A DNA stretch of 64,000 bases from the NCBI RefSeq assembly GCF_013366925.1, contig NZ_JAALDK010000001.1:3093165-3157164 (forward strand). Reading direction: 5' to 3'. Origin of the DNA: Paraburkholderia youngii. Its GTDB lineage: Bacteria > Pseudomonadota > Gammaproteobacteria > Burkholderiales > Burkholderiaceae. The position numbers were made by a program, and so were the translations under genes. Below the pieces are notes generated by a model. That model made no database searches, had not been told where the DNA came from, and saw nothing but the letters and a program-made list of their open reading frames with translations. Shown piece by piece: positions 36,115 to 43,504 of the stretch (within the stretch, counting starts at the first letter, position 1; each line of letters opens with the position of its first letter).

Positions 36115-36321
36115 TCAGGCCGGCCATGATGTACCGCGGACGTTGCGTCCTGACGTCGTCCAGAGGGCCGCGACTGAGGCGTCGCGTTGCACTGCCTCGC
36201 CTGCGCGGGCGATGGTGTGCCGCCAGAGCTGGCTATGCCCGCCAAATTCCCGGTGCGCAGCGGCGGCCGGTGACGCACGCAAAAAAGCGCGTGAGACCCG
36301 CAGAAAGCGTTCGATATACAT
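36115..36321 (-). CDS. Small basic protein upstream of the porin
   Basis: 68 aa with GGGAG seven bases before ATG. Begins MYIERFLRVSRAFLRASPAA; contains HSQLWRHTIARAGEAVQRD. Arginine-rich, no membrane segment. It lies on the porin strand, 118 bp upstream of the porin start. Not recognised; could be a real small gene or chance. Confidence 0.4.
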   Translation of the reverse strand: MYIERFLRVSRAFLRASPAAAAHREFGGHSQLWRHTIARAGEAVQRDASVAALWTTSGRNVRGTSWPA

Positions 36322-36876
36322 GATTCAACTCCCGTCGAGCCCGGCCAGGCCAGGCAACGTTCGATAAGTGACGCACCGTCAGCGAAGTTAAGCGCCGTGG
36401 GCGTTGTTATGCAAAAAAGGGAGCGAGCTACAGGCAGACCGCACTGGCGGTCCTGAAGAAGCGCGCTGACCCGACAATCGGGGACAGCGGCGGGGAGTAT
36501 GGTCCGGCGTCGCTAACGCGCGATTGCAAGCTGGGTGCCGGCACAGGCCGGCGTACAAGATCGACTGTTAGGGCTTGCGTCCACGAAGGACTCTCCTGTT
36601 TCAAGACAGGGCGAATTCTATGCGCGCCATTCGCGAGCGCGCAAGCAGAAATTGCTATGCAGTGCTGAGTGGCCTGCATAAGCGACCTCAATCACATTGC
36701 CATGCCGCGTCCAGGGGGTATTCAAGCTCAATGCACGGGCGTTGCCGGCGGTGTTCGTATGCAAGGCCGCAGGCGCAGCACTCACCGCTGCGATGATGCA
36801 CTACGAAGATGTGAGCAAAAATGATTTGCATCCACGCCAGGTAACGGAATCGAAAGAAAAATCTTCGAAATAGTCG
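36322..36876. other. Upstream region of the magnesium leader
   Basis: No gene recognised on either strand. The sequence becomes A/T-richer towards 36800-36880 as expected of a promoter region. Confidence 0.3.
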
Positions 36877-36906
36877 TTGACTCGGCTCGCGCGACATCAC
36901 TAGAAT
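36877..36906 (+). promoter_or_regulatory. Sigma-70-type promoter of the Mg-transporter leader
   Basis: TTGACT (36877-36882), an 18-bp spacer and TAGAAT (36901-36906). Transcription would begin near 36913 and give a leader of about 820 nt before the NRAMP start codon, including the conserved hairpin block and three short ORFs. Confidence 0.6.
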
Positions 36907-36925
36907 TCGCGTGTTTCCACGAAAG

Positions 36926-37045
36926 GGGCATATGCCTTGGACAGTTGCAGTAGTCGACCTTCGAACAGTTTTTCTGCCTGACCGGCACGACGCCCGCCTG
37001 GATTCTTTCTTAGCCGCCGTCTTGCCAGCAGGCAGACGGTGCGCG
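36926..37045 (+). ncRNA. Candidate cis-regulatory leader RNA, copy 1
   Basis: This block is repeated at 40895-41014. Runs such as TTGCAGTAGTCGACCTTCGA and CCAGCAGGCAGACGGTGCGC are identical in both, including third codon positions, so the constraint is at RNA or DNA level. A hairpin can form from CTGCCTG-ACC-GGCA (36974-36987) with TGCC-AG-CAGGCAG (37023-37035). It is incompatible with a second hairpin CCGTCT (37017-37022) with AGACGG (37034-37039). Two exclusive hairpins are the usual architecture of an attenuator or riboswitch. The position upstream of an Mg-type transporter and mgtC suggests Mg2+ or translation-status sensing. I know no named RNA class for it. Confidence 0.6.
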
Positions 37046-37054
37046 CCGCAGTAG
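36932..37054 (+). CDS. Leader ORF 1 overlapping the conserved RNA block
   Basis: 40 codons from ATG 36932 (AAAGGGG just upstream), beginning MPWTVAVVDLRTVFLPDR and ending at TAG 37052. Copy 2 starts with GTG and reads MPWTLAVVDLRTSSLPDR, then diverges in frame because of indels in the loop. The ribosome would traverse both arms of the conserved hairpins, so translation and RNA folding are coupled. Whether the peptide itself matters is unknown. Confidence 0.5.
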   Translation: MPWTVAVVDLRTVFLPDRHDARLDSFLAAVLPAGRRCAPQ

Positions 37055-37273
37055 CTTTCGCAGTTTCTCCCCGCGCATCTCTTCGATTGGCCGCCGTCGC
37101 TTGACGCGTGCGTTGTAACGCACATTCGTCCCTGCGACCCGGCGCGTCGAGCCTTTGGCTCGCGGCGCCGCTTGTTCACGCCGTTTTCGCGCACCCAATG
37201 TCGCGCGGAGCCTGCGTGCGGTTACCCACGTCCGTTCAACGCGAACCGGATACAAACGACAGAGGAGTTCACG

Positions 37274-37345
37274 ATGCCCGACCCTGAGCCTTGTTCCTGT
37301 ACGACTCACCATGCGTTCCCGCAGAACGCTGCTCGCTCCGCCTGA
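37274..37345 (+). CDS. Short Asp/Pro/Glu leader peptide
   Basis: 23 codons, start supported by GAGGAG eight bases before ATG. It begins MPDPEPCSC and ends in ARSA before TGA. An N-terminal run of alternating proline and acidic residues is the hallmark of the enterobacterial MgtL leader peptide, where such residues destabilise translating ribosomes at low Mg2+ and so allow transporter expression. The sequence similarity is to the type of peptide, not to a homologue. Located about 460 bp before the NRAMP start codon, after the conserved RNA block. Confidence 0.6.
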   Translation: MPDPEPCSCTTHHAFPQNAARSA

Positions 37346-37458
37346 CATCCTCGCCGCATACGTTCCTCCCGCACACCCGAGCACCTCGGTCTGCGTGAAC
37401 TGAAACGAAGGCCGGCCTGGTCGAAGGCGCCACGTTTCAAGCTATTGGAGGAATCACC

Positions 37459-37608
37459 ATGCACTTCGCTCTCCTCGTTTCGCAGCTCCCGCACGTCGAA
37501 GAGGCCCGCTCGCACTACAACGGCATGCTGGCGCTCGACGCCCGTTCGCATGCAACGGCCCGCATGATCACCGCCATCCGGGCGGCGCTCAGGAAACTCG
37601 CTCACTAA
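37459..37608 (+). CDS. 49-aa small protein preceding the Mg-type transporter
   Basis: Very good ribosome binding site (TTGGAGG seven bases before ATG). Reads MHFALLVSQLPHVEEARSHY then NGMLALDARSH and a basic tail RAALRKLAH. A clear homologue of 46 aa lies at 41370-41510 (LPHVDEARLHYDAML), again behind a copy of the leader RNA. Conservation of the LPHVxEARxHYxxML core with diverged DNA shows selection on the protein. No signal peptide; one amphipathic helix. It ends 125 bp before the transporter ATG. Confidence 0.7.
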   Translation: MHFALLVSQLPHVEEARSHYNGMLALDARSHATARMITAIRAALRKLAH

Positions 37609-37733
37609 CGTTGCCTCGCGTGGCCGCCTGCCTGCCCGTCGTTCGGACACCGGCTCGAACTCCGGCATGTGGCATGGCGGCGCCACGTTTTCCAGCGCCG
37701 ATTTCAAGCGTCACCGATAAGGAATAAGTCCAA

Positions 37734-39395
37734 ATGTCCACCACACCAGCAAACATCGCGCAGCGCCGCGCCGCTGTGCTCGACGACGCTCATGTCGGCG
37801 ATATCAAAGGCGCCTTCGGCACGATCGCCCACCACGACACGGCCCCGCGCAGCAACTGGATGGCGCGCCTGCGCACGCTGCTTGCCATCCTCGGCCCCGG
37901 TCTCATCGTCATGGTCGGCGATAACGATGCGGGCGCATTCGGCACCTATACGCAGGCGGGGCAGAACTACGGCACGTCGCTGCTCTGGACGCTCGCTCTC
38001 CTGATCCCGGTTCTCTACGTCAACCAGGAAATGGTGCTGCGCCTCGGTGCCGTGACCGGCGTCGGTCACGCCCGCCTCATCTTCGAACGCTTCGGCAAGT
38101 TCTGGGGTGCCTTCAGCGTCATCGACCTCTTCCTGCTCAACGCACTGACGATCGTCACCGAGTTCATCGGCATTACGTTCGCACTCGACTTTCTCGGTGT
38201 GTCGAAGGTTCTGGGCGTTTGCATCGCCGCGGTCCTGACGATGGCCGCGGTCAGTACCGGCGATTTCCGGCGCTTCGAACGCTTCGCGATCGTCTTGTGC
38301 CTGTTGAGCCTCCTGCTGATCCCGGTGCTCGTCTCGATACACCCGCCTGTCGGCGTCATCGCGCGCGACTTCCTCGTACCGACCTGGCCGAAGAATTCGA
38401 AGCTCTCCGATGTGATGCTGCTCGTCATCGGCATCGTCGGCACGACCGTCGCACCGTGGCAGCTGTTCTTCCAGCAGAGCTATGTGATCGACAAGCGGAT
38501 CACGCCGCGCTTCATGAAATACGAAAAGGCCGACCTCTGGATCGGCATCGCGTTCGTGATCATCGGCGCCGTGGCAATGATGGCCTTCACGGCTGCGCTC
38601 TTTGAAGGCCGGCCCGAGTTCGGCAACTTCACTGATGCGGGTGGCGTGATTGCGGGTCTCCACAAGTACGTGGGCCAGACGTCGGCGACGATTTTCGCCG
38701 TCGCGCTCCTCGATGCGTCGATCATCGGCGCTGCCGCTGTTTCGCTCTCGACCGCCTACGCGATCGGCGATGTGTTCAAGGTCAAACACTCACTGCATCG
38801 TAGCGTGCTCGACGCGAAGGGCTTCTATCTCGTCTACTTCGGCATCATTGCGCTCGCTGCCGCCCTCGTGCTGATGCCGGGCAGCCCGCTTGGCCTGTTG
38901 ACTGAAGCTGTGCAGACGCTCGCGGGCGTACTGCTGCCGAGCGCAACCGTGTTCCTGCTGCTGTTGTGCAATGACAAGGCGGTGCTCGGCCCGTGGGTGA
39001 ACTCGAAGAAGTTGAACGTGTTCACGGGCGCCGTCATCGCCGTGCTCGTCGTCCTGTCGATCATCCTGACGGCCGCCACCGTGTATCCGGACATCAGCGG
39101 TGCGGCTATCGTCAAGATTCTCGCGGGCGGATGCGGGCTTGCCACTGCCGTTTATGCCGCGGTGGAACTCTCGCGGAAGGCCCGTAGCACAGCTGCCGCC
39201 GACGACGCGCCGGCAATCAACAAGCCGGCTCAGAAGGCGTTACGCAACACGTGGCGCATGCCGCCGCTCGAAGACCTGCCGGCGCCGCAGCACCTGACGC
39301 TGTCGGCACGTGTTTGGATGGGCGTGCTTCGCACCTATCTCGTCGTCGCGGTGGGTCTCGTCATCGTGAAGGTCGTGCAGATGGCCATTCACTAA
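37734..39395 (+). CDS. Divergent NRAMP transporter, NRAMP-related Mg2+ transporter type
   Basis: 553 aa with a roughly 40-residue cytoplasmic N-terminus, eleven or more hydrophobic helices and a long cytoplasmic insertion before the last helix. GPGLIVMVGDNDAGAFGTYT aligns with helix 1 of NRAMP, but the canonical DPGN is replaced by DNDAG. In helix 6 GIVGTTVAPWQLFFQQSYV replaces the canonical MPH. Loss of the soft methionine and changed coordination are known of NRAMP-related magnesium transporters. mgtC directly downstream and the leader upstream support Mg2+ as substrate. AAGGA precedes the ATG. Mn2+ or another divalent ion remains possible. Confidence 0.85.
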   Translation: MSTTPANIAQRRAAVLDDAHVGDIKGAFGTIAHHDTAPRSNWMARLRTLLAILGPGLIVMVGDNDAGAFGTYTQAGQNYGTSLLWTLALLIPVLYVNQEMVLRLGAVTGVGHARLIFERFGKFWGAFSVIDLFLLNALTIVTEFIGITFALDFLGVSKVLGVCIAAVLTMAAVSTGDFRRFERFAIVLCLLSLLLIPVLVSIHPPVGVIARDFLVPTWPKNSKLSDVMLLVIGIVGTTVAPWQLFFQQSYVIDKRITPRFMKYEKADLWIGIAFVIIGAVAMMAFTAALFEGRPEFGNFTDAGGVIAGLHKYVGQTSATIFAVALLDASIIGAAAVSLSTAYAIGDVFKVKHSLHRSVLDAKGFYLVYFGIIALAAALVLMPGSPLGLLTEAVQTLAGVLLPSATVFLLLLCNDKAVLGPWVNSKKLNVFTGAVIAVLVVLSIILTAATVYPDISGAAIVKILAGGCGLATAVYAAVELSRKARSTAAADDAPAINKPAQKALRNTWRMPPLEDLPAPQHLTLSARVWMGVLRTYLVVAVGLVIVKVVQMAIH

Positions 39396-39401
39396 AGCTG
39401 A

Positions 39402-39427
39402 AAGGGGCAGACGCACGTCTGCCCCTT
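39402..39427 (+). terminator. Strong hairpin after the NRAMP gene
   Basis: AAGGGGCAGACG followed by CA and CGTCTGCCCCTT, perfect 12-bp arms, starting 7 bp after the stop codon. There is no T-run behind it, so it may be a processing or stability hairpin that sets the ratio of NRAMP to mgtC expression and not a full terminator. Confidence 0.6.
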
Positions 39428-39744
39428 CGTACAAACGCACGGTGGGCGATTTTTGCGAAAGCGCATGCAGCTCGTAAACAGCGGGCCCTGCATGGCGTGA
39501 CAGGCCGCTCAGGCGGGTGAGGCGGGTGCCGGCCCTCGTCCGGGCGTTAATGTCAAAGAGTCGGATGGGGGGCGTATCGCTGCCGGGACTGGTCCGGTTT
39601 TGCGGCGGAGGCGCTTTGACGCCGGTCCCGTCACGGAAGGACGGTTCAGCTACGGTCACGTATGGGCCGTTGGCGCTTCAGCGCTGACCTGTACCGCCAG
39701 GCGCCGCGAAAACGCTCCGTGCTACTGCATCAGGAGTCCACGAG
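39428..39744. other. Region between NRAMP and mgtC
   Basis: Over 300 bp with no conserved gene. A 46-codon frame from ATG 39549 (MSKSRMGGVSLPG) lacks a ribosome binding site and acidic/proline character. An mgtC-specific promoter or leader could be here, but no clear element was found. Confidence 0.3.
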
Positions 39745-40452
39745 ATGACTGCTGAATTCATCTGGCGCCTGCTTGCCGCCTTTGGATGTGGCGTAGCCAT
39801 CGGTCTGGAGCGGCAAATACGCCAGCGCACGGCGGGACTGCGGACCGTCACGCTGGTGACGTGTGGCGCGTGTCTCTTCGTTACGCTGGGGATGCTGACC
39901 GGAAACGGTGAATCCGGTGTAACGCGGATTGCCGCTTATGTCGTGTCCGGTGTCGGGTTTCTCGGCGGCGGTGTCATCATGCGCGACAAGGGTGAAATCC
40001 AGGGCATCAATACTGCGGCGACCCTGTGGTGCGCGGCCGCCGTAGGTGTGCTCTGCGGCACTGGACACTTCGGTCCGGCCATTGCGGGGACAGCGCTCGT
40101 GCTGTTGACCAACACCTTGCTGCGCGAGGTCAGCCACGCCATCAACGCTGCACCGGTGTCGGCTGCCGACCTTGTCCGCGAATACGTTCTGAGCGTCGTG
40201 TGCCGGGAACAGGACGAAATTCATATCCGCACGGTGCTCTCGAATTCGATGCACTCACAGCCGTTGTCGTTCCAGAGCCTCGTTAGCCAGGACGTCGACG
40301 GTGACGGGTCGCGTGTCGCGGTCACGGCGACCATACGCGTGCATCCGAAGTACCAGTCGAAGCTGGAACTGATGGCGAGTCGAATCAGCATGGAGAAGGG
40401 CGTGTCCAGTATCAGCTGGTCGGCAAGGGACGCCGAACCCGTGCCGGAATGA
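39745..40452 (+). CDS. mgtC: MgtC/SapB-family membrane protein
   Basis: 235 aa, AGGAG nine bases before ATG. The N-terminal half has four to five helices with the family motifs VAIGLERQIRQRTAGLRTVT, GVGFLGGGVIMRDKGEIQGI and NTAATLWCAAAVGVLCG; the C-terminal part is an ACT-like cytoplasmic domain. MgtC proteins are made on Mg2+ starvation and control ATP synthase and virulence in enterics. Its place behind the NRAMP-type gene supports a magnesium locus. Confidence 0.92.
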   Translation: MTAEFIWRLLAAFGCGVAIGLERQIRQRTAGLRTVTLVTCGACLFVTLGMLTGNGESGVTRIAAYVVSGVGFLGGGVIMRDKGEIQGINTAATLWCAAAVGVLCGTGHFGPAIAGTALVLLTNTLLREVSHAINAAPVSAADLVREYVLSVVCREQDEIHIRTVLSNSMHSQPLSFQSLVSQDVDGDGSRVAVTATIRVHPKYQSKLELMASRISMEKGVSSISWSARDAEPVPE

Positions 40453-40533
40453 GCATCGAATCCGGAGAGATTGCCGAGACGTCACCCGCTGAAGATGATT
40501 GCTTCGCCAGCCCGATTCAATGAAGGGGAACAC

Positions 40534-40743
40534 ATGCTAAGTCCGCACGAATATGCAACGCTGGTGCTGGTACGAAACGCGCCGGCACAGATCGACAGGG
40601 AGAGATGCGAGTTCAAAACGCTGCTCGAACAACGGCTGATCGACCTTGAGTGGGATGGAGAGAATGGAGGTCTGCCCGTGCTGACCGAGCAAGGGAAAAC
40701 GCTGCTTGAAACATATGATGGACTCTTTGCAAATCCAGCTTGA
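40534..40743 (+). CDS. Small hypothetical protein after mgtC
   Basis: 69 aa from ATG 40534 (AGGGG upstream): MLSPHEYATLVLVRNAPAQI, LLEQRLIDLEWDGENGGLPV, LTEQGKTLLETYDGL. This reads as a small winged-helix-like domain common as an uncharacterised protein in Burkholderiaceae. It lies 81 bp after mgtC and may be cotranscribed. Function unknown. Confidence 0.6.
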   Translation: MLSPHEYATLVLVRNAPAQIDRERCEFKTLLEQRLIDLEWDGENGGLPVLTEQGKTLLETYDGLFANPA

Positions 40744-40894
40744 ACCGGCGCCGCGATGCCTAATCGGTCATCGAAAGATTCATAAACAGAGCGCCTGACA
40801 ACGACCGTCGTTTACGCAAAATATACGGTTACGCTTACGAATTTACATGGACCTGTCCTTTGTTCGTCTCCTAAACTTAAGAGTCTTCACAAAG

Positions 40895-41014
40895 GGGGGC
40901 CGTGCCTTGGACTCTTGCAGTAGTCGACCTTCGAACCAGTTCGCTGCCTGACCGGCAAGACGTTCGCGCCCGCCTTTCCCAGCCGCCGTCCTGCCAGCAG
41001 GCAGACGGTGCGCG
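40895..41014 (+). ncRNA. Candidate cis-regulatory leader RNA, copy 2
   Basis: Second copy of the block at 36926-37045. The same hairpin is kept: CTGCCTG-ACC-GGCA (40944-40957) with TGCC-AG-CAGGCAG (40992-41004), and the exclusive alternative CCGTC (40986-40990) with GACGG (41004-41008). The hairpin loop has changed in sequence and contains small indels that shift the overlapping reading frame, while both arms are unchanged. That pattern favours a structured RNA. It is followed by an acidic leader peptide and a homologue of the 49-aa protein. Confidence 0.6.
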
Positions 41015-41211
41015 TCGTAGCCATATTCCCGTGCACACTGTTGATTAACAATATGCGGAGCCGCCTTCGGGCGCATCGCATGGCATCGCACCGCCAGACT
41101 GAACTCGCAGCGCGCTCGTTCGCGTCCGGTCAATCCATTCGGAAACCGGCGCGCGGTGAAACACGCGTGCAGCAATCGCTACATGCGAACTTGAAGCAGA
41201 ACGAAGTCGAA

Positions 41212-41277
41212 ATGCTGGACAGTGACAGTGATCCCTTCTGGCATTCACCTCGATCATTAACCGAGGAAAGCAGGTAG
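41212..41277 (+). CDS. Short acidic leader peptide, copy-2 cassette
   Basis: 21 codons from ATG 41212: MLDSDSDPFWHSPRSLTEES then R and TAG. Three aspartates, a proline directly after and two glutamates make it the positional counterpart of the MPDPEP peptide of copy 1, though the residues are not homologous. The ribosome binding site is weak (GAAG upstream). The start is in frame with a longer open frame, so the true start is uncertain. Confidence 0.45.
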   Translation: MLDSDSDPFWHSPRSLTEESR

Positions 41278-41369
41278 GCCACGACCGGGTCTATTTGACG
41301 CGTCGTCCCGTGCCCGTGTCTGCTGGCTTTCCACAATCACGCGTCGAGCCAGACGCACGGAGCAAGATC

Positions 41370-41510
41370 ATGAACTTCGGCCTCCTCCTGTCGAACCTGC
41401 CACACGTCGATGAAGCGCGCCTTCACTACGACGCGATGCTGTCGCTGGGACCCCATGAATCGCATCGGTTCGCCACCTTCTGGCACCGTCTGAAATCGCT
41501 TTTCTCCTGA
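41370..41510 (+). CDS. 46-aa small protein, homologue of the one at 37459
   Basis: CGGAG seven bases before ATG. MNFGLLLSNLPHVDEARLHY then DAMLSLGPHESHRF, ending FWHRLKSLFS. Same order of conserved residues as the 49-aa protein upstream of the NRAMP gene. Here no intact transporter follows: only a 74-codon frame with a strong ribosome binding site at 41627. Confidence 0.7.
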   Translation: MNFGLLLSNLPHVDEARLHYDAMLSLGPHESHRFATFWHRLKSLFS

Positions 41511-41626
41511 GCGCCTCGCTGTGTTCCGCCAAACGCGAGGGGCGGTCGTTCCACCACTGACGGCCTCTCGCCTTCCGGAGCCAAGCATTTTCGTTTCGAC
41601 AACCCGTCACGAGGGGAGGAAACAAA

Positions 41627-41851
41627 ATGTCCATTCCAGCAGAAACCTCAGCGGCACGCCGCTCGAAGTCGCGTGGCAGAAAAAATGGCCTATCTTCTTC
41701 GGGAAGAGTAGGCCGGCAAGCACACGCCGGAAACAGGGATCGGTGCCCGACAAAGGAGTCTGGTCGACTAATCTGTCAAACAACGAACAACCTGATTGTT
41801 CACCCAATTCCTGGGTGTTTCTGCATGCCTCAGGGATCTGGGATAACCTGA
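41627..41851 (+). CDS. Orphan 74-codon frame behind leader copy 2
   Basis: Starts MSIPAETSAARRSKSRGRKN with GGGAGG seven bases before ATG. The beginning resembles the basic cytoplasmic N-terminus of a membrane transporter, but no membrane segment follows before the stop. It may be the surviving 5' end of a deleted Mg transporter (for example a P-type MgtA), or an unrelated short gene. This is inference from position and ribosome binding site only. Confidence 0.3.
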   Translation: MSIPAETSAARRSKSRGRKNGLSSSGRVGRQAHAGNRDRCPTKESGRLICQTTNNLIVHPIPGCFCMPQGSGIT

Positions 41852-41861
41852 AGGGTACGCG

Positions 41862-41942
41862 TCACCTGAGATTCCAGATTCCCCAGATCGCAATGGCTGT
41901 GCCGATTGCTATAACGCCGCCGAAAAGTACGTAAGTTTCCAC
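41862..41942 (-). CDS. Possible 26-aa single-helix membrane peptide
   Basis: GTG start with GGAGG five bases upstream. One hydrophobic helix fills the peptide: it begins METYVLFGGVIAIGTAIAIW and ends NLR, with a basic C-terminus. Size and layout match small regulatory membrane peptides such as MgtS or CydX but not their sequence. It stands between the leader cassette and the amj pseudogene on the opposite strand to the cassette. Confidence 0.45.
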   Translation of the reverse strand: METYVLFGGVIAIGTAIAIWGIWNLR

Positions 41943-42248
41943 GGATACCTCCAGGGATTGTTAAACGCAGCCACGCTATCAAGCGCATGGGCTAGCGATC
42001 CTACGCGATGGTTCTTTCAGTTCCGCTACAGTGCATGGTGCATCTCTGCAGTACACCACCCGACCCGTGTGTTCGGTGTCGGCGACAGGCGCGGTGGTCC
42101 TCGCCTGGTTGCGAGAAACAGGTGGCATGCGGGTAGGCGTTGTCCAACACTTCCCCTCGTGCCTGCCGTGGGGCTGGTCGCATTACTCCCACAATGTGAC
42201 GGACGAGCTACGCACAGAATTCGGCCAATATAACTGGTCGGCGTCGCT
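41943..42248. other. Intergenic, no gene seen
   Basis: Open frames exist on both strands but none has a ribosome binding site or recognisable motif. Confidence 0.3.
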
Positions 42249-42985
42249 TCACTGACGTTCACAACGGGTATGGGGCAACGAGGACATTCGCAAATGCGAA
42301 TGCTCGGAGATCCGGCCTTCTATCACGTCGTTCGTCATGACAGAAACCTGCGGGTCGATTGCCACCGCCAGAACCACAGTCGCAAATCCATTAATGACCG
42401 ACGACAGATTGGCGCACGTCACGCGCAAATCTGGTTTCAGGTATCCCGCGTAGAGTGACGCGAAAACGCCGACCGTCCAGATGGCCATCGCGAAGACGTT
42501 GAGAGCTATCACCCTTCCAGAGACACCCGCACCGCTCGTCAGCTGAGAGGTGTTTTGGCGTGACGGGATGCGTGCACCGTCACGCATATAGTTGATGCCG
42601 CCGCGACTGAAAATGTGGAGCAAAAGGCGCGGCAATGAACGATTGGCTTGGAAGTGCTCGACTGCGCGACTGAAATAGTGCTGGAACGTTGGGATCAGCA
42701 ACGCGCCGACTATACTTGCCGCAGTGGCTGTAACCAGAAAGAGCCGAAAATCACTGAGCAGCCCACCCTCCAGATGCTGAGCGATATCAAGCTCTACGCG
42801 CTTGGCTATGAACGGCCCTTGAAACGAGTTCGCCGTTCTGGAGACAAGGGCGATGATCCCGAACAGAGAGAACGACACGGCGATACGCCGCGTGCGAACA
42901 CCTGCGATCCGTACCGCTAGGCCAGCGTCGCGATGACGTGGAGTACGAATGTAAGTCCGCAAATGATGAAAAGCTGGGAGTCCAT
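42249..42985 (-). pseudogene. amj: Lipid II flippase Amj-family gene with a 1-bp deletion
   Basis: From ATG 42985 the first helix reads MDSQLFIICGLTFVLHVIAT then LA and hits TAG. One frame over the protein continues AVRIAGVRTRRIAVSFSLFG, VSRTANSFQGPFIAKRVE, and on to HYFSRAVEHFQANRSLPRLL and the final helices. Adding one base after the TA at 42919-42918 restores LAYAVRIAGVRTRR. Amj is the alternative lipid II flippase (DUF2837) first found in Bacillus. The rest of the gene shows no other lesion, so the break is recent or a sequencing error. Confidence 0.8.
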
Positions 42986-43310
42986 GCTATCGCGACGAGG
43001 TTGCGCAAGAATTGCAGTCTACCGGAGCCCGTCCCCGTTCCGATTGTCACCAAACTGACGGCCGATGCCCTCCGATTCCTTGCCGGGTTAAGGCAGTGCC
43101 CTCCGCAATTTGCTCGCCGGAGACCGGCCATTGAGCGAGGGCGAACGAGACCTCGGCAGCCAAACTGCACGACGACATCGACCGGCGGCTAATGGGCCGG
43201 CCGCTGCCCCACGCGGTCGGCTCTAGTTCGACCCCGAAGGAATCTTCGCATTTCTCCAAAGCAGATTCACTTCACGCTAACGTGTCAAGCACGTGTTCCT
43301 GGAGAACCGA
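42986..43310. other. Intergenic with one copy of a dispersed repeat
   Basis: No gene recognised. Contains the repeat copy at 43090-43198. Confidence 0.4.
43090..43198. repeat. Dispersed intergenic repeat, copy 1
   Basis: Shares AAGGCAGTGCCCTCCGCA, TTTGCTCGCC, ACCGGCCATTGAGCGAGG and CGACGAC...CGACCGGC with 52354-52464, in the same orientation, by eye about four bases in five. It contains inverted CCGGC/GCCGG pieces near its end. It is too short for an IS and codes for nothing recognisable. Confidence 0.7.
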
Positions 43311-43439
43311 ATGAACAAGGCACTTATGCTTCTATTGGTCTTGAGCGTCCTGCTGGTGATGCTTGGGCTTTATCAATTCCACTGGCAAGGCGTGAATTTC
43401 TGCAACGGCAAAGGCGGCAGATTCGTTTGCATCCGTTAG
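43311..43439 (+). CDS. 42-aa single-helix membrane protein
   Basis: GGAG six bases before ATG 43311. MNKALMLLLVLSVLLVMLGL is one hydrophobic helix, followed by YQFHWQGVNFCNG and a short tail with two cysteines (FVCIR). Either an uncleaved membrane anchor or a signal peptide for a very small periplasmic peptide. Not recognised. Confidence 0.55.
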   Translation: MNKALMLLLVLSVLLVMLGLYQFHWQGVNFCNGKGGRFVCIR

Positions 43440-43504
43440 CCAATAATGTGGGATCTATTCCGTCTAACTGATATCGTGCTTTGAGCTTTCGCGTGTGCTC
43501 TCAA

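Noticed and set aside
37704..38789. A 361-codon open frame antisense to the NRAMP gene
   Set aside because: High-GC shadow of a strongly supported membrane protein; its composition (long Asp/Arg/His runs) has no family pattern and there is no ribosome binding site.
40801..40860. A possible PhoP box (GTTTA direct repeats) upstream of leader copy 2
   Set aside because: GTTTAC and GGTTAC occur but their spacing (18 bp) does not fit the 11-bp period of PhoP sites.
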